64,000 bases of DNA from Ewingella americana. Lineage in GTDB: Bacteria > Pseudomonadota > Gammaproteobacteria > Enterobacterales > Enterobacteriaceae. The stretch lies in contig NZ_RCZD01000004.1 of NCBI RefSeq assembly GCF_006438725.1, positions 62,001-126,000 on the forward strand, written 5' to 3'. The position numbers and the translations under genes are program-made. Under the pieces are notes generated by a model. That model made no database searches, was not told the DNA's origin, and was given only the letters and a program-made list of their open reading frames with translations. This document shows positions 29,696-39,677 of this stretch, piece by piece. Within the stretch, counting starts at the first letter, position 1, and each line of letters opens with the position of its first letter.

Positions 29696-32368
29696 ATGGC
29701 TGTAACAAATGTCGCTGAATTGAACGCACTCGTAGCACGAGTCAAAAAAGCCCAGCGCGAATATGCTAACTTCACCCAAGAACAAGTAGATAAAATCTTC
29801 AGCGCTGCCGCTCTGGCTGCCGCAGATGCTCGTATCCTGCTTGCGAAATTGGCCGTTGAAGAGTCCGGTATGGGTATCGTTGAAGATAAAGTGATTAAAA
29901 ACCACTTCGCTTCCGAATACATCTATAACGCCTACAAAGACGAAAAAACCTGCGGTATCCTCTCTCAGGATGACACCTTCGGTACCATCACTATCGCTGA
30001 ACCTATCGGCATCATTTGCGGCATCGTCCCGACGACTAACCCGACTTCTACCGCGATTTTCAAAGCGTTGATTAGCTTGAAAACCCGTAACGGTATTATC
30101 TTCTCTCCACACCCACGTGCTAAAAACGCCACCAACAAAGCGGCAGACATTGTTCTGCAAGCAGCGATTGCAGCAGGTGCGCCGAAAGATATTATCGGCT
30201 GGATCGACGAACCAAGTGTAGAACTGTCTAACCAACTGATGCACCACCCAGATGTGAACCTGATTCTGGCAACCGGTGGTCCAGGTATGGTTAAAGCAGC
30301 ATACAGCTCTGGTAAACCCGCCATCGGTGTAGGTGCAGGTAACACTCCAGTCGTTGTGGATGAAACAGCCGACATCAAGCGCGTTGTTGCTTCTATCCTT
30401 ATGTCCAAAACCTTCGATAACGGCGTGATCTGTGCTTCAGAACAGTCAATTATCGTTGTTGATTCTGTGTATGACGCTGTTCGTGAACGTTTCTCTTCAC
30501 ACGGCGGCTACATGCTGCAAGGCAAAGAGCTAAAAGCTGTTCAGGATATCATCCTGAAAAACGGTGGCCTGAATGCAGCTATCGTTGGCCAGCCAGCCGC
30601 TAAAATTGCTGAAATGGCAGGGATCAAGGTTCCATCACACACTAAAGTATTGATTGGTGAAGTGAAGAATGTTGATGAGTCTGAACCTTTCGCTCATGAA
30701 AAACTGTCCCCTACCCTCGCAATGTACCGTGCTAAGAACTTTGAAGACGCGGTAGAAAAAGCAGAGAAATTGGTAGAAATGGGTGGTATCGGCCACACCT
30801 CTTGCTTGTATACCGACCAGGACAACCAACCAGAACGTGTGAACTATTTTGGCGACAAAATGAAAACCGCACGTATTCTGATTAACACTCCAGCGTCTCA
30901 GGGTGGTATCGGCGACCTCTACAACTTCAAACTTGCTCCATCATTGACTTTAGGTTGCGGTTCATGGGGTGGTAACTCCATCTCTGAAAACGTCGGTCCT
31001 AAACATTTGATCAACAAGAAAACTGTAGCGAAGCGAGCAGAAAACATGTTGTGGCATAAACTTCCGAAATCAATCTACTTCCGTCGTGGCTCATTGCCTA
31101 TCGCTCTGGAAGAAGTCGCGACTGACGGTGCTAAACGTGCCTTCATCGTAACTGACCGTTTCCTGTTCAATGCCGGTTATGCTGACCAGATCACCAGCGT
31201 GCTGAAAGGCCACGGGATCGAAACTGAAGTGTTCTTCGAAGTGGAAGCGGACCCAACACTGAGCATCGTGCGTAAAGGTGCTGAACAGATGAACTCCTTC
31301 AAACCAGACGTTATCATCGCGCTGGGTGGTGGTTCACCGATGGACGCCGCAAAAATCATGTGGGTTCTGTACGAACATCCAAACACACAGTTCGAAGATT
31401 TGGCGTTGCGCTTTATGGATATCCGTAAACGTATCTACAAATTCCCGAAAATGGGCGTAAAAGCGAAAATGATCGCGGTTACCACCACTTCCGGTACTGG
31501 TTCAGAAGTTACACCATTTGCGGTTGTGACTGATGATGCAACAGGTCAAAAATATCCACTGGCTGACTATGCGTTAACCCCGGATATGGCAATTGTCGAT
31601 GCCAACCTGGTGATGAACATGCCTAAATCACTTTGTGCTTTTGGTGGTTTGGATGCCGTCACTCACGCACTTGAAGCTTATGTTTCAGTGTTAGCTAACG
31701 AATATTCAGATGGCCAGGCTCTGCAGGCGCTTAAACTGCTGAAAGAATTCCTGCCAGCAAGTTATAAAGATGGCGCGAAAAACCCGGTTGCTCGTGAACG
31801 TGTTCACAATGCGGCAACCATCGCGGGTATCGCTTTTGCCAACGCCTTCCTGGGTGTTTGTCACTCTATGGCCCATAAATTGGGTTCAGAGTTCCATATC
31901 CCACACGGCTTAGCTAACGCCATGTTGATTTCCAACGTTATTCGTTACAACGCGAATGACAACCCAACCAAACAGACTGCTTTCAGTCAGTATGACCGCC
32001 CACAAGCGCGTCGTCGTTATGCAGAAGTCGCTGACCACTTAGGTCTGAGCGCACCTGGTGACCGTACTGCACAGAAAATTGAAAAACTGTTGACCTGGTT
32101 GGATGAAATCAAAGCAGAACTGGGCATCCCGGCTTCAATTCGTGAAGCTGGTGTTCAGGAAGCTGACTTCCTGGCGAAAGTGGACAAACTGTCTGAAGAT
32201 GCGTTCGATGACCAGTGTACCGGTGCTAACCCGCGTTACCCGCTGATTGCTGAATTGAAACAGATTCTGCTGGATACTTTCTACGGTCGTAAATTCAGTG
32301 AAGAAGAAACGGATGTGGTTGAGACTGCTCCCGCTGTAAAAGTGGAAAAAAAGTCTGCCAAGAAATAA
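29696..32368 (+). CDS. adhE: Bifunctional acetaldehyde-CoA/alcohol dehydrogenase
   Basis: An 890-residue fusion, colinear with E. coli AdhE (891). The N-terminal CoA-acylating aldehyde dehydrogenase spans about residues 1-440, with catalytic Cys in FDNGVICASEQS (about 246). The C-terminal iron-dependent alcohol dehydrogenase has GGGSPMDAAKIMW, FGGLDAVTHALEAYVS and the metal-binding histidines of GVCHSMAHKLGSEFHIPHG. It reduces acetyl-CoA to ethanol during fermentation and assembles into spirosome filaments. A GGAG ribosome site precedes the ATG. Codon use is that of a highly expressed gene. Confidence 0.98.
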   Translation: MAVTNVAELNALVARVKKAQREYANFTQEQVDKIFSAAALAAADARILLAKLAVEESGMGIVEDKVIKNHFASEYIYNAYKDEKTCGILSQDDTFGTITIAEPIGIICGIVPTTNPTSTAIFKALISLKTRNGIIFSPHPRAKNATNKAADIVLQAAIAAGAPKDIIGWIDEPSVELSNQLMHHPDVNLILATGGPGMVKAAYSSGKPAIGVGAGNTPVVVDETADIKRVVASILMSKTFDNGVICASEQSIIVVDSVYDAVRERFSSHGGYMLQGKELKAVQDIILKNGGLNAAIVGQPAAKIAEMAGIKVPSHTKVLIGEVKNVDESEPFAHEKLSPTLAMYRAKNFEDAVEKAEKLVEMGGIGHTSCLYTDQDNQPERVNYFGDKMKTARILINTPASQGGIGDLYNFKLAPSLTLGCGSWGGNSISENVGPKHLINKKTVAKRAENMLWHKLPKSIYFRRGSLPIALEEVATDGAKRAFIVTDRFLFNAGYADQITSVLKGHGIETEVFFEVEADPTLSIVRKGAEQMNSFKPDVIIALGGGSPMDAAKIMWVLYEHPNTQFEDLALRFMDIRKRIYKFPKMGVKAKMIAVTTTSGTGSEVTPFAVVTDDATGQKYPLADYALTPDMAIVDANLVMNMPKSLCAFGGLDAVTHALEAYVSVLANEYSDGQALQALKLLKEFLPASYKDGAKNPVARERVHNAATIAGIAFANAFLGVCHSMAHKLGSEFHIPHGLANAMLISNVIRYNANDNPTKQTAFSQYDRPQARRRYAEVADHLGLSAPGDRTAQKIEKLLTWLDEIKAELGIPASIREAGVQEADFLAKVDKLSEDAFDDQCTGANPRYPLIAELKQILLDTFYGRKFSEEETDVVETAPAVKVEKKSAKK

Positions 32369-32387
32369 TTAGCTAACTGGCTAAAAC

Positions 32388-32413
32388 AAAAAACCCGCTT
32401 CGGCGGGTTTTTT
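32388..32413 (+). terminator. adhE terminator
   Basis: The stem AACCCGC/GCGGGTT with a TTCG loop is followed by a T run, 20 bases after the adhE stop. The flanking A run means it could also act on leftward tdk transcripts. Confidence 0.93.
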
Positions 32414-32462
32414 ATTGGTCGTGGTTTGTGATTCAATTCTGCGGTCCACTCGCGTTGGTCTT

Positions 32463-33068
32463 TCACGCCGATTCAGGGGCATCGCTACCGGACGCTGACA
32501 TCGCCTCTTTGAAATGCTTACGGCAGACAGAGACGTAGCTCTCATTGCCACCTATCACCACCTGCGCGCCATCATGCAACGGTTCACCCTGTTCATCCAG
32601 CCGTAACACCCGATTAGCTTTACGCCCACAATGACAGATAGTTTTAAGCTCAACCAATTTGTCAGCCCAGGCCAGTAAATATTCGCTGCCTTCAAATAAC
32701 TCCCCTCGAAAGTCAGTACGTAACCCATAACACAGCACCGGGACATCCAATTCATCGACAACGTCCGTCAGTTGTGCCACCTGCGCCTTAGTGAGGAACT
32801 GGCTTTCATCTATGAGCACACAATGTACCGTCTGTTCACGGTGCTCCTGCGCAATCATAGTGAAGAGTTCGCTGTCCTTATTATACAGTTGTGCCTGCGA
32901 AGAAAGGCCAATTCGCGAACTGACTTTACCCACACCAAAACGATGGTCAAATTCAGCGGTTAATACCAAAGTGCGCATTCCTCGCTCTTGATAGTTATAT
33001 GAAGACTGTAGCAAAGAAGTCGATTTTCCGGCGTTCATCGCTGAATAGTAGAAATAAAGTTGAGCCAT
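32463..33068 (-). CDS. tdk: Thymidine kinase
   Basis: A 201-residue type II thymidine kinase. The P-loop SAMNAGKST is at about residues 9-17, Walker B is [10 protein letters not shown], the zinc-site cysteines lie in ICHCGRKA and VCRKHF, and the lasso region is near [13 protein letters not shown]. It salvages thymidine to dTMP. It is convergent with adhE and divergent from hns, as in E. coli. Confidence 0.97.
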   Translation of the reverse strand: MAQLYFYYSAMNAGKSTSLLQSSYNYQERGMRTLVLTAEFDHRFGVGKVSSRIGLSSQAQLYNKDSELFTMIAQEHREQTVHCVLIDESQFLTKAQVAQLTDVVDELDVPVLCYGLRTDFRGELFEGSEYLLAWADKLVELKTICHCGRKANRVLRLDEQGEPLHDGAQVVIGGNESYVSVCRKHFKEAMSASGSDAPESA

Positions 33069-33727
33069 AAAACGGCAACTCCAAAGGTATATTGAGGGGT
33101 TAAATGCTGTGTTATCAATTGTATCATAAGCTCACGGCACACTAACATTGGGTTGTGTGCGTGCTACAAAATCAGGCAAAAACAACCATTTCCTACCCAG
33201 GTAAACGTCACAGTTATTTACAATCGAATATTAGGAATAAGTTTAAAGTATATTAATTTTTCTACTCTGTTCGCTTACTAAGGCGGGTGAATCTGACACT
33301 AAATAAACAGAAAAAATGGAGGTCGCTTATTCACTGGCGCTTAATCGATATGCCGGCCAATCCACCGCAGTCGCCCAATACCCGACCCTAATGGCACTTA
33401 TAGGTAAGCGGATACTAGCGATATCCTTACATTTTTGGCACCCCATTGATGACACTTGAAGCCTTATAATTTCGTTACACTACGCATCTGACTTATAAAA
33501 TTCCCGGAGGAAGTTCACAAAAAAAAGAGAGTACACATATTGAAATTTAGGTTATAGACACCAGATAAATAGGGCTGTTTAAGGCGATTATATTTTTATC
33601 AGGCAATACAATTACGGTTATAAATGGTAAAATCCCGTCAACAAAACAAATTGGCTATTGCAGAACGCTAAAGAGCAATCTATTATTAGCTCAACGCCCC
33701 CCACCAATATAATTCGAGACTAGTATA
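33069..33727. other. 659-base gene-free region between tdk and hns
   Basis: An AT-rich interval with no convincing frame on either strand. It must carry the tdk promoter on the left and the hns promoter region on the right, where autorepression by H-NS at curved AT-rich DNA is expected. I cannot resolve individual sites. Confidence 0.6.
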
Positions 33728-34135
33728 ATGAGCGAAGCATTAAAGATTCTGAACAACATCCGTACTCTGCGCGCACAAGCAAGAGAATGTACTCTGGAAA
33801 CTCTGGAAGAGATGCTTGAGAAATTAGAAGTTGTAGTTAACGAACGCCGTGAAGAAGATTCTCAGGCTGCTGTTGAGATCGAAGAACGCACTCGTAAACT
33901 GCAACAATACCGTGAAATGCTGATTGCTGATGGCATTGATCCTAACGAATTGCTGCAAACTATGGCTGCAACTAAAGCAACCGGTAAAGCAAAACGTGCT
34001 GCACGTCCTGCTAAATACAAATACATTGATGAGAACGGCGAAAACAAAACCTGGACTGGCCAGGGTCGTACTCCAGCAGTGATCAAGAAAGCCATCGAAG
34101 AACAGGGTAAAAAGCTGGATGATTTCCTGCTGTAA
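33728..34135 (+). CDS. hns: Nucleoid-associated protein H-NS
   Basis: A 135-residue protein with the N-terminal coiled-coil dimerization segment (residues about 1-65, [21 protein letters not shown]). A flexible linker follows, then the C-terminal DNA-binding domain with the TWTGQGRTP hook (about 108-116) that reads AT-rich minor grooves. It silences horizontally acquired DNA. The accessory regions of this window (microcin-like locus and chemoreceptor) are the kind of low-GC DNA it binds. Confidence 0.98.
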   Translation: MSEALKILNNIRTLRAQARECTLETLEEMLEKLEVVVNERREEDSQAAVEIEERTRKLQQYREMLIADGIDPNELLQTMAATKATGKAKRAARPAKYKYIDENGENKTWTGQGRTPAVIKKAIEEQGKKLDDFLL

Positions 34136-34173
34136 TAATTTATTACTGCTTCAGCTTAATACGTCTGACAAAG

Positions 34174-34201
34174 CCCACCCTTATCCGGTGGGTTTTTTTT
34201 C
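34174..34201 (+). terminator. hns terminator
   Basis: The stem CCCACC/GGTGGG is followed by eight T residues, about 40 bases after the hns stop. Confidence 0.92.
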
Positions 34202-34374
34202 GTTCTAAAGCCGACCCTAAGGCACCCTTTACCGCATATTGATGAGTTTCTATTATCAGTTGTTGAATTATCCATCAGCTATCTGTCGGGCACGAAATGC
34301 CAATCTATTAGGATAAATAGTGCGAATAAAAAAGGGCTGCCGAAGCAACCCTGATTCTTGTAAACTCGCCCTAT

Positions 34375-35382
34375 TTACTGCTGGTAGAAATCACGATACC
34401 AATTAACGAAGTTCTGTACTCCTTGCTCTACCGGCGTTTCAGGCCTGAAGCCTATAGCTTTAAAGAGCGGCTCCGTATCCGCGCTGGTATCGAGTACATC
34501 ACCAGGCTGTATCGGTAGCATGTTTTTACGCGCTTCCACGCCCAACGCCTTTTCCAGCGCCTGAATATAGGTCATCAGACTAATGGGATCGCTATTGCCG
34601 ATATTGTATACCACATAGGGTGCCGAGCTACTGGCGGGCGAGCCTTGCTCTACGGTCCAGTCTTTATTGGCAACCGGAACGACGTCCTGTAAACGCACCA
34701 CGGCTTCGGCAATATCATCAATGTAGGTAAAATCACGGCGCATTTCACCGTGGTTATAAACATCAATGCTGTTACCGGCAAGAATAGCCTTGGTAAACTT
34801 AAACAACGCCATATCAGGGCGTCCCAGAGGCCCGTAGACAGTAAAGAAGCGCAATCCGGTAGTGGGTAGTCCATAAAGATGTGAATAGCTGTGGGCCATC
34901 AGCTCGTTGGCTTTTTTAGTGGCAGCATACAAAGAAATAGGATGGTCAACCGAGTCCTCTGCAGAGAAAGGCTGTTTTTTGTTCAGACCATAAACGGAAC
35001 TCGAGGATGCATAAAGAAGATGCCCCACTTTATTATGGCGACAACCTTCCAGAATGTTCACAAATCCAATCAGGTTCGAATCCGCATAGGCTAAAGGGTT
35101 TTCGAGAGAATAACGAACCCCTGCCTGTGCCGCTAAATGAATTACCCGGTCAAACTGCTGCGAAGTAAAGAGTTCTGCCATACCGCTGCGATCGGCAAGA
35201 TCCAATTTGATAAACGTAAATCCCGGTTTATTTTCCAGCAACGTCAAGCGTGTCAATTTAAGGTTGACGTCATAATAATCATTGAGATTATCAATGCCCG
35301 TCACCTGATGACCCGCATCAAGCAGCTGTTTCGCTACAAAGCATCCAATAAAGCCAGCGGCTCCTGTGACTAAAAACTTCAT
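34375..35382 (-). CDS. NAD-dependent UDP-sugar epimerase, probably UDP-glucuronate 4-epimerase
   Basis: A 335-residue short-chain-dehydrogenase-type epimerase. The Rossmann motif is VTGAAGFIGCF at the start, and the catalytic triad elements are YASSSSVYG and SLYAATKKANE (YxxxK). The segments GIDNLNDYYDVNLK, PTTGLRFFTVYGPLGRPDMA and RRDFTYIDDI are characteristic of the GalE-related UDP-glucuronate 4-epimerase group. The gene directly follows ugd, whose product UDP-glucuronate would be its substrate, giving UDP-galacturonate for LPS or capsule. Activity on UDP-glucose or UDP-GlcNAc cannot be ruled out by sequence. Confidence 0.85.
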   Translation of the reverse strand: MKFLVTGAAGFIGCFVAKQLLDAGHQVTGIDNLNDYYDVNLKLTRLTLLENKPGFTFIKLDLADRSGMAELFTSQQFDRVIHLAAQAGVRYSLENPLAYADSNLIGFVNILEGCRHNKVGHLLYASSSSVYGLNKKQPFSAEDSVDHPISLYAATKKANELMAHSYSHLYGLPTTGLRFFTVYGPLGRPDMALFKFTKAILAGNSIDVYNHGEMRRDFTYIDDIAEAVVRLQDVVPVANKDWTVEQGSPASSSAPYVVYNIGNSDPISLMTYIQALEKALGVEARKNMLPIQPGDVLDTSADTEPLFKAIGFRPETPVEQGVQNFVNWYRDFYQQ

Positions 35383-35391
35383 GAGCTCCCC

Positions 35392-36735
35392 TTACAGAAC
35401 TGGATTAACAGATGCGCCACGGCCGATGGCATAGTAAGTAAAACCACGTTTAATCAAACGCTCTGGGTCAAACAAATTGCGTCCATCAAAAATAACCGGA
35501 TTTTTCAGCGTTGCTTTGATCACGTCAAAGTCAGGTGCGCGGAAATTTTGCCATTCGGTACAAATAATCAACGCGTCGGCACCATGTAGCGCCGCTTCTT
35601 TTGTACCCATTAATTCCAAATCATCCCGATACCCGTAAATACGCTGGGCTTCATTCATCGCTTCAGGGTCATAGGCTTTAATTTTTGCACCCGCAGCCCA
35701 CAACTGCTCCATTAACACGCGGCTCGATGCTTCACGCATGTCATCGGTATTCGGTTTAAATGAAAGCCCCCATAAAGCGAATGTCTTCCCTTGCAGATTT
35801 TGCCCGAAGTGGCGATGAATAAACTCCGGCAATTTATACTTCTGCTGATAATTAACCTGTTCAACAGCTTGTAACAGTTTCGGTTGGTAACCAATTTGCT
35901 CCGCCGTACGAATAAGCGCCTGAACATCTTTTGGGAAACAGGAACCGCCATAACCGCAGCCAGGGTAAATAAAGTGATAGCCAATACGGGAATCAGAACC
36001 TATGCCCTGACGCACTTTTTCAATATCCGCCCCCAGTAACTCAGCCAGATTGGCCATTTCATTCATAAAGCTGATTTTGGTCGCCAGCATGCAGTTAGCT
36101 GCATATTTAGTTAATTCAGCGCTGCGGATGTCCATCAGGATCATGCGATCGTGGTTACGGTTGAAAGGTTCGTATAATTCACGGACCGGATCGATAGCAT
36201 TCGGGTTATCTGTACCAATAACAATGCGTTCTGGACGCATACAGTCTGCGACCGCAGCACCTTCTTTTAGAAACTCAGGGTTAGAGATGACATTAAAGCT
36301 AATATCGCAGCCACGCTGTTTGAGGGCTTCGGTCATAACTTCACGGACTTTATCCGCTGTCCCGACGGGGACAGTTGACTTATCAATGACAACTTTAGGT
36401 TCAGTCATATACTGCGCGATGGTACGCGCCACGGCAGTGACGTACTGGAGATCAGCTGAGCCGTCTTCGTCCGGGGGGGTTCCGACAGCGATAAACTGAA
36501 TCTCAGCATGCGCCACCCCATCCTGGGCATTGGTGCTAAAACGCAAACGGCCAGATTCATAGTTTTCTTTGACTAACGGGGCCAGACCCGGTTCAAAAAT
36601 AGGGATTTGACCATTTTTCAGGTTTTCGACTTTCTTAGCGTCGACATCAATACACAATACTTCGTGTCCCACTTCCGCTAATACCGCAGCCTGCACCAGC
36701 CCAACATAACCGATTCCAAAAACCGTTACTTTCAT
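35392..36735 (-). CDS. ugd: UDP-glucose 6-dehydrogenase
   Basis: A 447-residue UDP-glucose/GDP-mannose dehydrogenase family member. The N-terminal NAD motif is [20 protein letters not shown], the catalytic Cys is in [16 protein letters not shown] (about residue 260-275), and the C-terminal UDP-binding domain has [16 protein letters not shown]. It oxidizes UDP-glucose twice to UDP-glucuronate. It lies nine bases before the epimerase gene and about 214 bases from rssB. It occupies the place where galU, which makes its substrate, is found in E. coli. Confidence 0.94.
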   Translation of the reverse strand: MKVTVFGIGYVGLVQAAVLAEVGHEVLCIDVDAKKVENLKNGQIPIFEPGLAPLVKENYESGRLRFSTNAQDGVAHAEIQFIAVGTPPDEDGSADLQYVTAVARTIAQYMTEPKVVIDKSTVPVGTADKVREVMTEALKQRGCDISFNVISNPEFLKEGAAVADCMRPERIVIGTDNPNAIDPVRELYEPFNRNHDRMILMDIRSAELTKYAANCMLATKISFMNEMANLAELLGADIEKVRQGIGSDSRIGYHFIYPGCGYGGSCFPKDVQALIRTAEQIGYQPKLLQAVEQVNYQQKYKLPEFIHRHFGQNLQGKTFALWGLSFKPNTDDMREASSRVLMEQLWAAGAKIKAYDPEAMNEAQRIYGYRDDLELMGTKEAALHGADALIICTEWQNFRAPDFDVIKATLKNPVIFDGRNLFDPERLIKRGFTYYAIGRGASVNPVL

Positions 36736-36949
36736 CAGAGAATTCCTAACATGTGATTTTTAAGAAGGGATATAAAACGCCCATTATAATTCCTGTGGCG
36801 CAGTATAACAGTTTCGCTCAGAGGCGCGCCTTCAATGACATAGTTTGTATCAAACGTAAAAGGTCAGAATGGATAAAAACAGAAAAGTTCAATCACGGAG
36901 TGTTAATTGAAATAAAAAGCAGCAATCAGCTAAATGGTTGAATATTGAT

Positions 36950-37975
36950 TTAAAAAAGTGTGTTGTCGCTGGAAAGCATCAGACGTAACCGTCCTCCGGC
37001 ACCCCATACCTGGCACTGAAAAGCCTCGCAACGCTGACTTATCTGGTTAGAGAAAGTGGAACCCGTTGTACCCAGCGGTACACCGTTGCTCAACTGAATT
37101 TGGTTAGTGCCGGTATTCACATTGGCATGCAAACCGGCACTAACCAAAATCAAATTTTTCTGTTCCGCGTTGTAATAACCCAGCAACAGCGGAAACTGTC
37201 CTTCCAGACGAGCCTGTTTGAACAGCTGATTGACTTGTTTAAGCAGCGTCGACATCTGTGGTAAACGCTGATGCTGGTCACTCAGGTGATCGCGCAGCAA
37301 CGCGTTGAAAATCGCACGAAGTAATAACGCGGCCAATACGCCGCTCTCTTTAGCACGGGTCACATCCAGGCAGTAGAAACCGAGATCCTTGGAAGAGAGC
37401 GCGGCGATATCCAACACCAGCCCGGCATTTTCAGCCATCGTCAGTTGCCGATAATTTATCCGGCAATGGGCCAGCGTCTGCTGTACCGGCGGCTGCAACT
37501 CTTGTAGCAGTCTGGAGGCCTCGCGGGGGTTGCGACAGAGTGCTTCCCAATCCTGCATAAGGTCGCTTTTTTGCAATGCCTGAGAAGTGAACAATTTAGG
37601 GAACAAACTCGCCAGCAGCGCATCGCGCAGGCGCTGGAGATCAGTGATAGGTTTGAGCAGAACATCCTCAACGCCCAACCGCAGCATGGTTGCCACATCG
37701 GTCATTTTATCAGTCGCCGAGATAACCAATACGGGCGTTTTGATTCCCTGAAGGCGTAAGTTCTCAACGAACTCGATGCCGCCCATTTCAGGCATGGCCA
37801 GATCGCATAAAATCAGGTCTGGCGGATAATCTTCCACCAGCGCTAATGCTTCCAGACCATTAACGGCTTCGGTGAAGGTTGCACCCAATGAACTCACGTA
37901 CCCAGCTAGCACCGACCGGAAAACGGCTTCGTCTTCGACGATCAGAATATGCTTGCTTGTAAGTGGCTTATCCAT
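36950..37975 (-). CDS. rssB: RpoS adaptor/response regulator RssB
   Basis: A 341-residue protein with an N-terminal receiver domain, phosphorylation Asp 58 in ILCDLAMPEMGG (same number as E. coli), and a C-terminal PP2C-like output domain without phosphatase motifs. It delivers the stress sigma factor RpoS to ClpXP. It lies 96 bases after rssA on the same strand, the usual rssA-rssB order. Confidence 0.95.
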   Translation of the reverse strand: MDKPLTSKHILIVEDEAVFRSVLAGYVSSLGATFTEAVNGLEALALVEDYPPDLILCDLAMPEMGGIEFVENLRLQGIKTPVLVISATDKMTDVATMLRLGVEDVLLKPITDLQRLRDALLASLFPKLFTSQALQKSDLMQDWEALCRNPREASRLLQELQPPVQQTLAHCRINYRQLTMAENAGLVLDIAALSSKDLGFYCLDVTRAKESGVLAALLLRAIFNALLRDHLSDQHQRLPQMSTLLKQVNQLFKQARLEGQFPLLLGYYNAEQKNLILVSAGLHANVNTGTNQIQLSNGVPLGTTGSTFSNQISQRCEAFQCQVWGAGGRLRLMLSSDNTLF

Positions 37976-38071
37976 CGGGGTCTCCCAGTTATTCTTCTCT
38001 TAATAGTGGCTCATAAAGGCTGATTTTGCCTGACAGAATTGTCAGATTCCTTCAATGCCTTTTTAACTGAC

Positions 38072-39001
38072 TCAGAAATGTTTGTTTTTTATCAAAGGGA
38101 GTAATTGCTCTCTTTGTTTCTCGACGGCCACTCTTCCAGCTTCAATGGCTTCTTCTGCGCGGTGAAAATCCAGCATGGAAATTTGCGGGCAAAAAGGTTG
38201 TATCACGACATCCGGCGGATCCCCGGCCATACGGTTTCGCTTCAGACGATTTTCCAGAACCTGGATCGATGTAGACATGATTTCCATGGCGGTCGGACTG
38301 ACATCCGGGCGCCGCGCCGTTGGCCGCGAGAGGCGTTGACGAATTTTGTCCCGCCATCCCAACGCTTTTTCATTATGCAGGCTATCCAGCGTAACGGGGG
38401 CTGAAAGCAGGTCCTGATGCATCAGGTGAGCATCATGCTGCAGGTCCACGGCGATGACGATATCGGCACCAAGCGCGCGCGTCAGTGATACCGGCACCGG
38501 ATTGACGACCGCGCCATCCACCAGCCAGTAACCGTTGTGCCACACGGGCGCCAGCAGGCCAGGCATACTGCATGAGGCGCGAATGGCCTGATGTAAATCC
38601 CCTTTCGTCAGCCATAATTCCCGCCCAGTACTGAGATTGGTCGCCACGGTACCAAACTTACAATGGCACTGCTCGAAGTCATTCACCCGAATCAACTGAG
38701 CAACGGCATTAAACACTCGCTCCCCGCGCAGTAATCCTCCGCGACGCCATGAAAAATCCATCAGGCGCAGCACATCCCAGTAACTGAACGATCGTACCCA
38801 GCCTTCCATCGCAGGCAGACGCCCGCTGACGTGTGCCGCCCCGACCAGTGCGCCAACTGAACAGCCAGCAACCACATCAATCTGAATGCCCATCTCTTTC
38901 AGTGCGTTGATCACACCAATGTGAGCCCAGCCTTTAGCAGCACCCGCGCCAAGCGCCAGCCCGATCTTAAATTGCCTGCCCGTGCCCGTATTTGCTTCCA
39001 T
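38072..39001 (-). CDS. rssA: Patatin-like phospholipase-family protein RssA
   Basis: A 309-residue patatin-fold protein. The oxyanion motif is GLALGAGAAKGWAHIG, the nucleophile elbow GCSVGALVGA, and the Asp motif DGAVVNPVPVS. The physiological substrate is unknown. I place the start at the ATG at 39001, which has a GGGAG site nine bases before it; a GTG at 39055 would add 18 residues that have no counterpart in E. coli. Confidence 0.92.
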   Translation of the reverse strand: MEANTGTGRQFKIGLALGAGAAKGWAHIGVINALKEMGIQIDVVAGCSVGALVGAAHVSGRLPAMEGWVRSFSYWDVLRLMDFSWRRGGLLRGERVFNAVAQLIRVNDFEQCHCKFGTVATNLSTGRELWLTKGDLHQAIRASCSMPGLLAPVWHNGYWLVDGAVVNPVPVSLTRALGADIVIAVDLQHDAHLMHQDLLSAPVTLDSLHNEKALGWRDKIRQRLSRPTARRPDVSPTAMEIMSTSIQVLENRLKRNRMAGDPPDVVIQPFCPQISMLDFHRAEEAIEAGRVAVEKQREQLLPLIKNKHF

Positions 39002-39137
39002 TTTTGGTGACTCCCGACCGTTGGGTTTTGATTGACCGTGCAAGTGCGTTGTCACCCGGCAAGGTTGTTAGGTAACATAACGCCATCATGCATTCAATAG
39101 CGCACCCTGCGCAGTTCTTGCCCATCCAGGAGTTACT

Positions 39138-39602
39138 TTGTCACATCCTTGCCCCTGTGGTAGCGGTGCAGCGTTTGAAAAGTGTTGCCAACCTTTTCTG
39201 TTAAACGCACTTTCTGCACCAACTCCGTCAGCCCTGATGCGTTCGCGCTACAGTGCTTACGTGATGAAAAATGCCGATTACCTGATTGAAACCTGGCATC
39301 CCGATTGCCAGCCCGCACGCTGGCGTGAAAGTCTTGAAGAAGGCTTTGCCAACACGCACTGGCTGGGCCTGAACGTGATCACCCGGCAAGAAGTCCCAAA
39401 CATTGACGAAGGTTTTGTCGAATTTGCCGCACGCTTTCAGGAGCAAGGTACCGACGCGGTGCATCTGGTTCATGAACGTTCGCGCTTTCTTCGTGTGAAT
39501 GAACGCTGGTATTATATCGACGGAGTCAAACCGCAGCCCGGCAGAAACGACACCTGCCCGTGCGGTTCCGGCAAAAAATATAAGAAATGTTGCGGTCGCT
39601 AA
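39138..39602 (+). CDS. ychJ: YchJ family SEC-C motif protein (TTG start)
   Basis: A 154-residue protein with paired SEC-C zinc motifs, CPCGSGAAFEKCC at the N terminus and CPCGSGKKYKKCCG at the C terminus, around an NTF2-like central domain (RSRYSAYVMKNADYLIETWHP). Function unknown. The start is a TTG: an AGGAG ribosome site (39128-39132) sits five bases before it, and no ATG exists before the first Cys motif. It is divergent from rssA and followed by purU, as in E. coli. Confidence 0.93.
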   Translation: MSHPCPCGSGAAFEKCCQPFLLNALSAPTPSALMRSRYSAYVMKNADYLIETWHPDCQPARWRESLEEGFANTHWLGLNVITRQEVPNIDEGFVEFAARFQEQGTDAVHLVHERSRFLRVNERWYYIDGVKPQPGRNDTCPCGSGKKYKKCCGR

Positions 39603-39677
39603 CGCTGCCCAGCCGATCTGCTGCATTATCATTACGACATCCAGAATCACGACGTCCAGGACAGGATCCTCACCGCC

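Noticed and set aside
29657-30247. 196-codon frame antisense to the 5' part of adhE
   Set aside because: It runs inside strongly coding adhE sequence and has no start signals.
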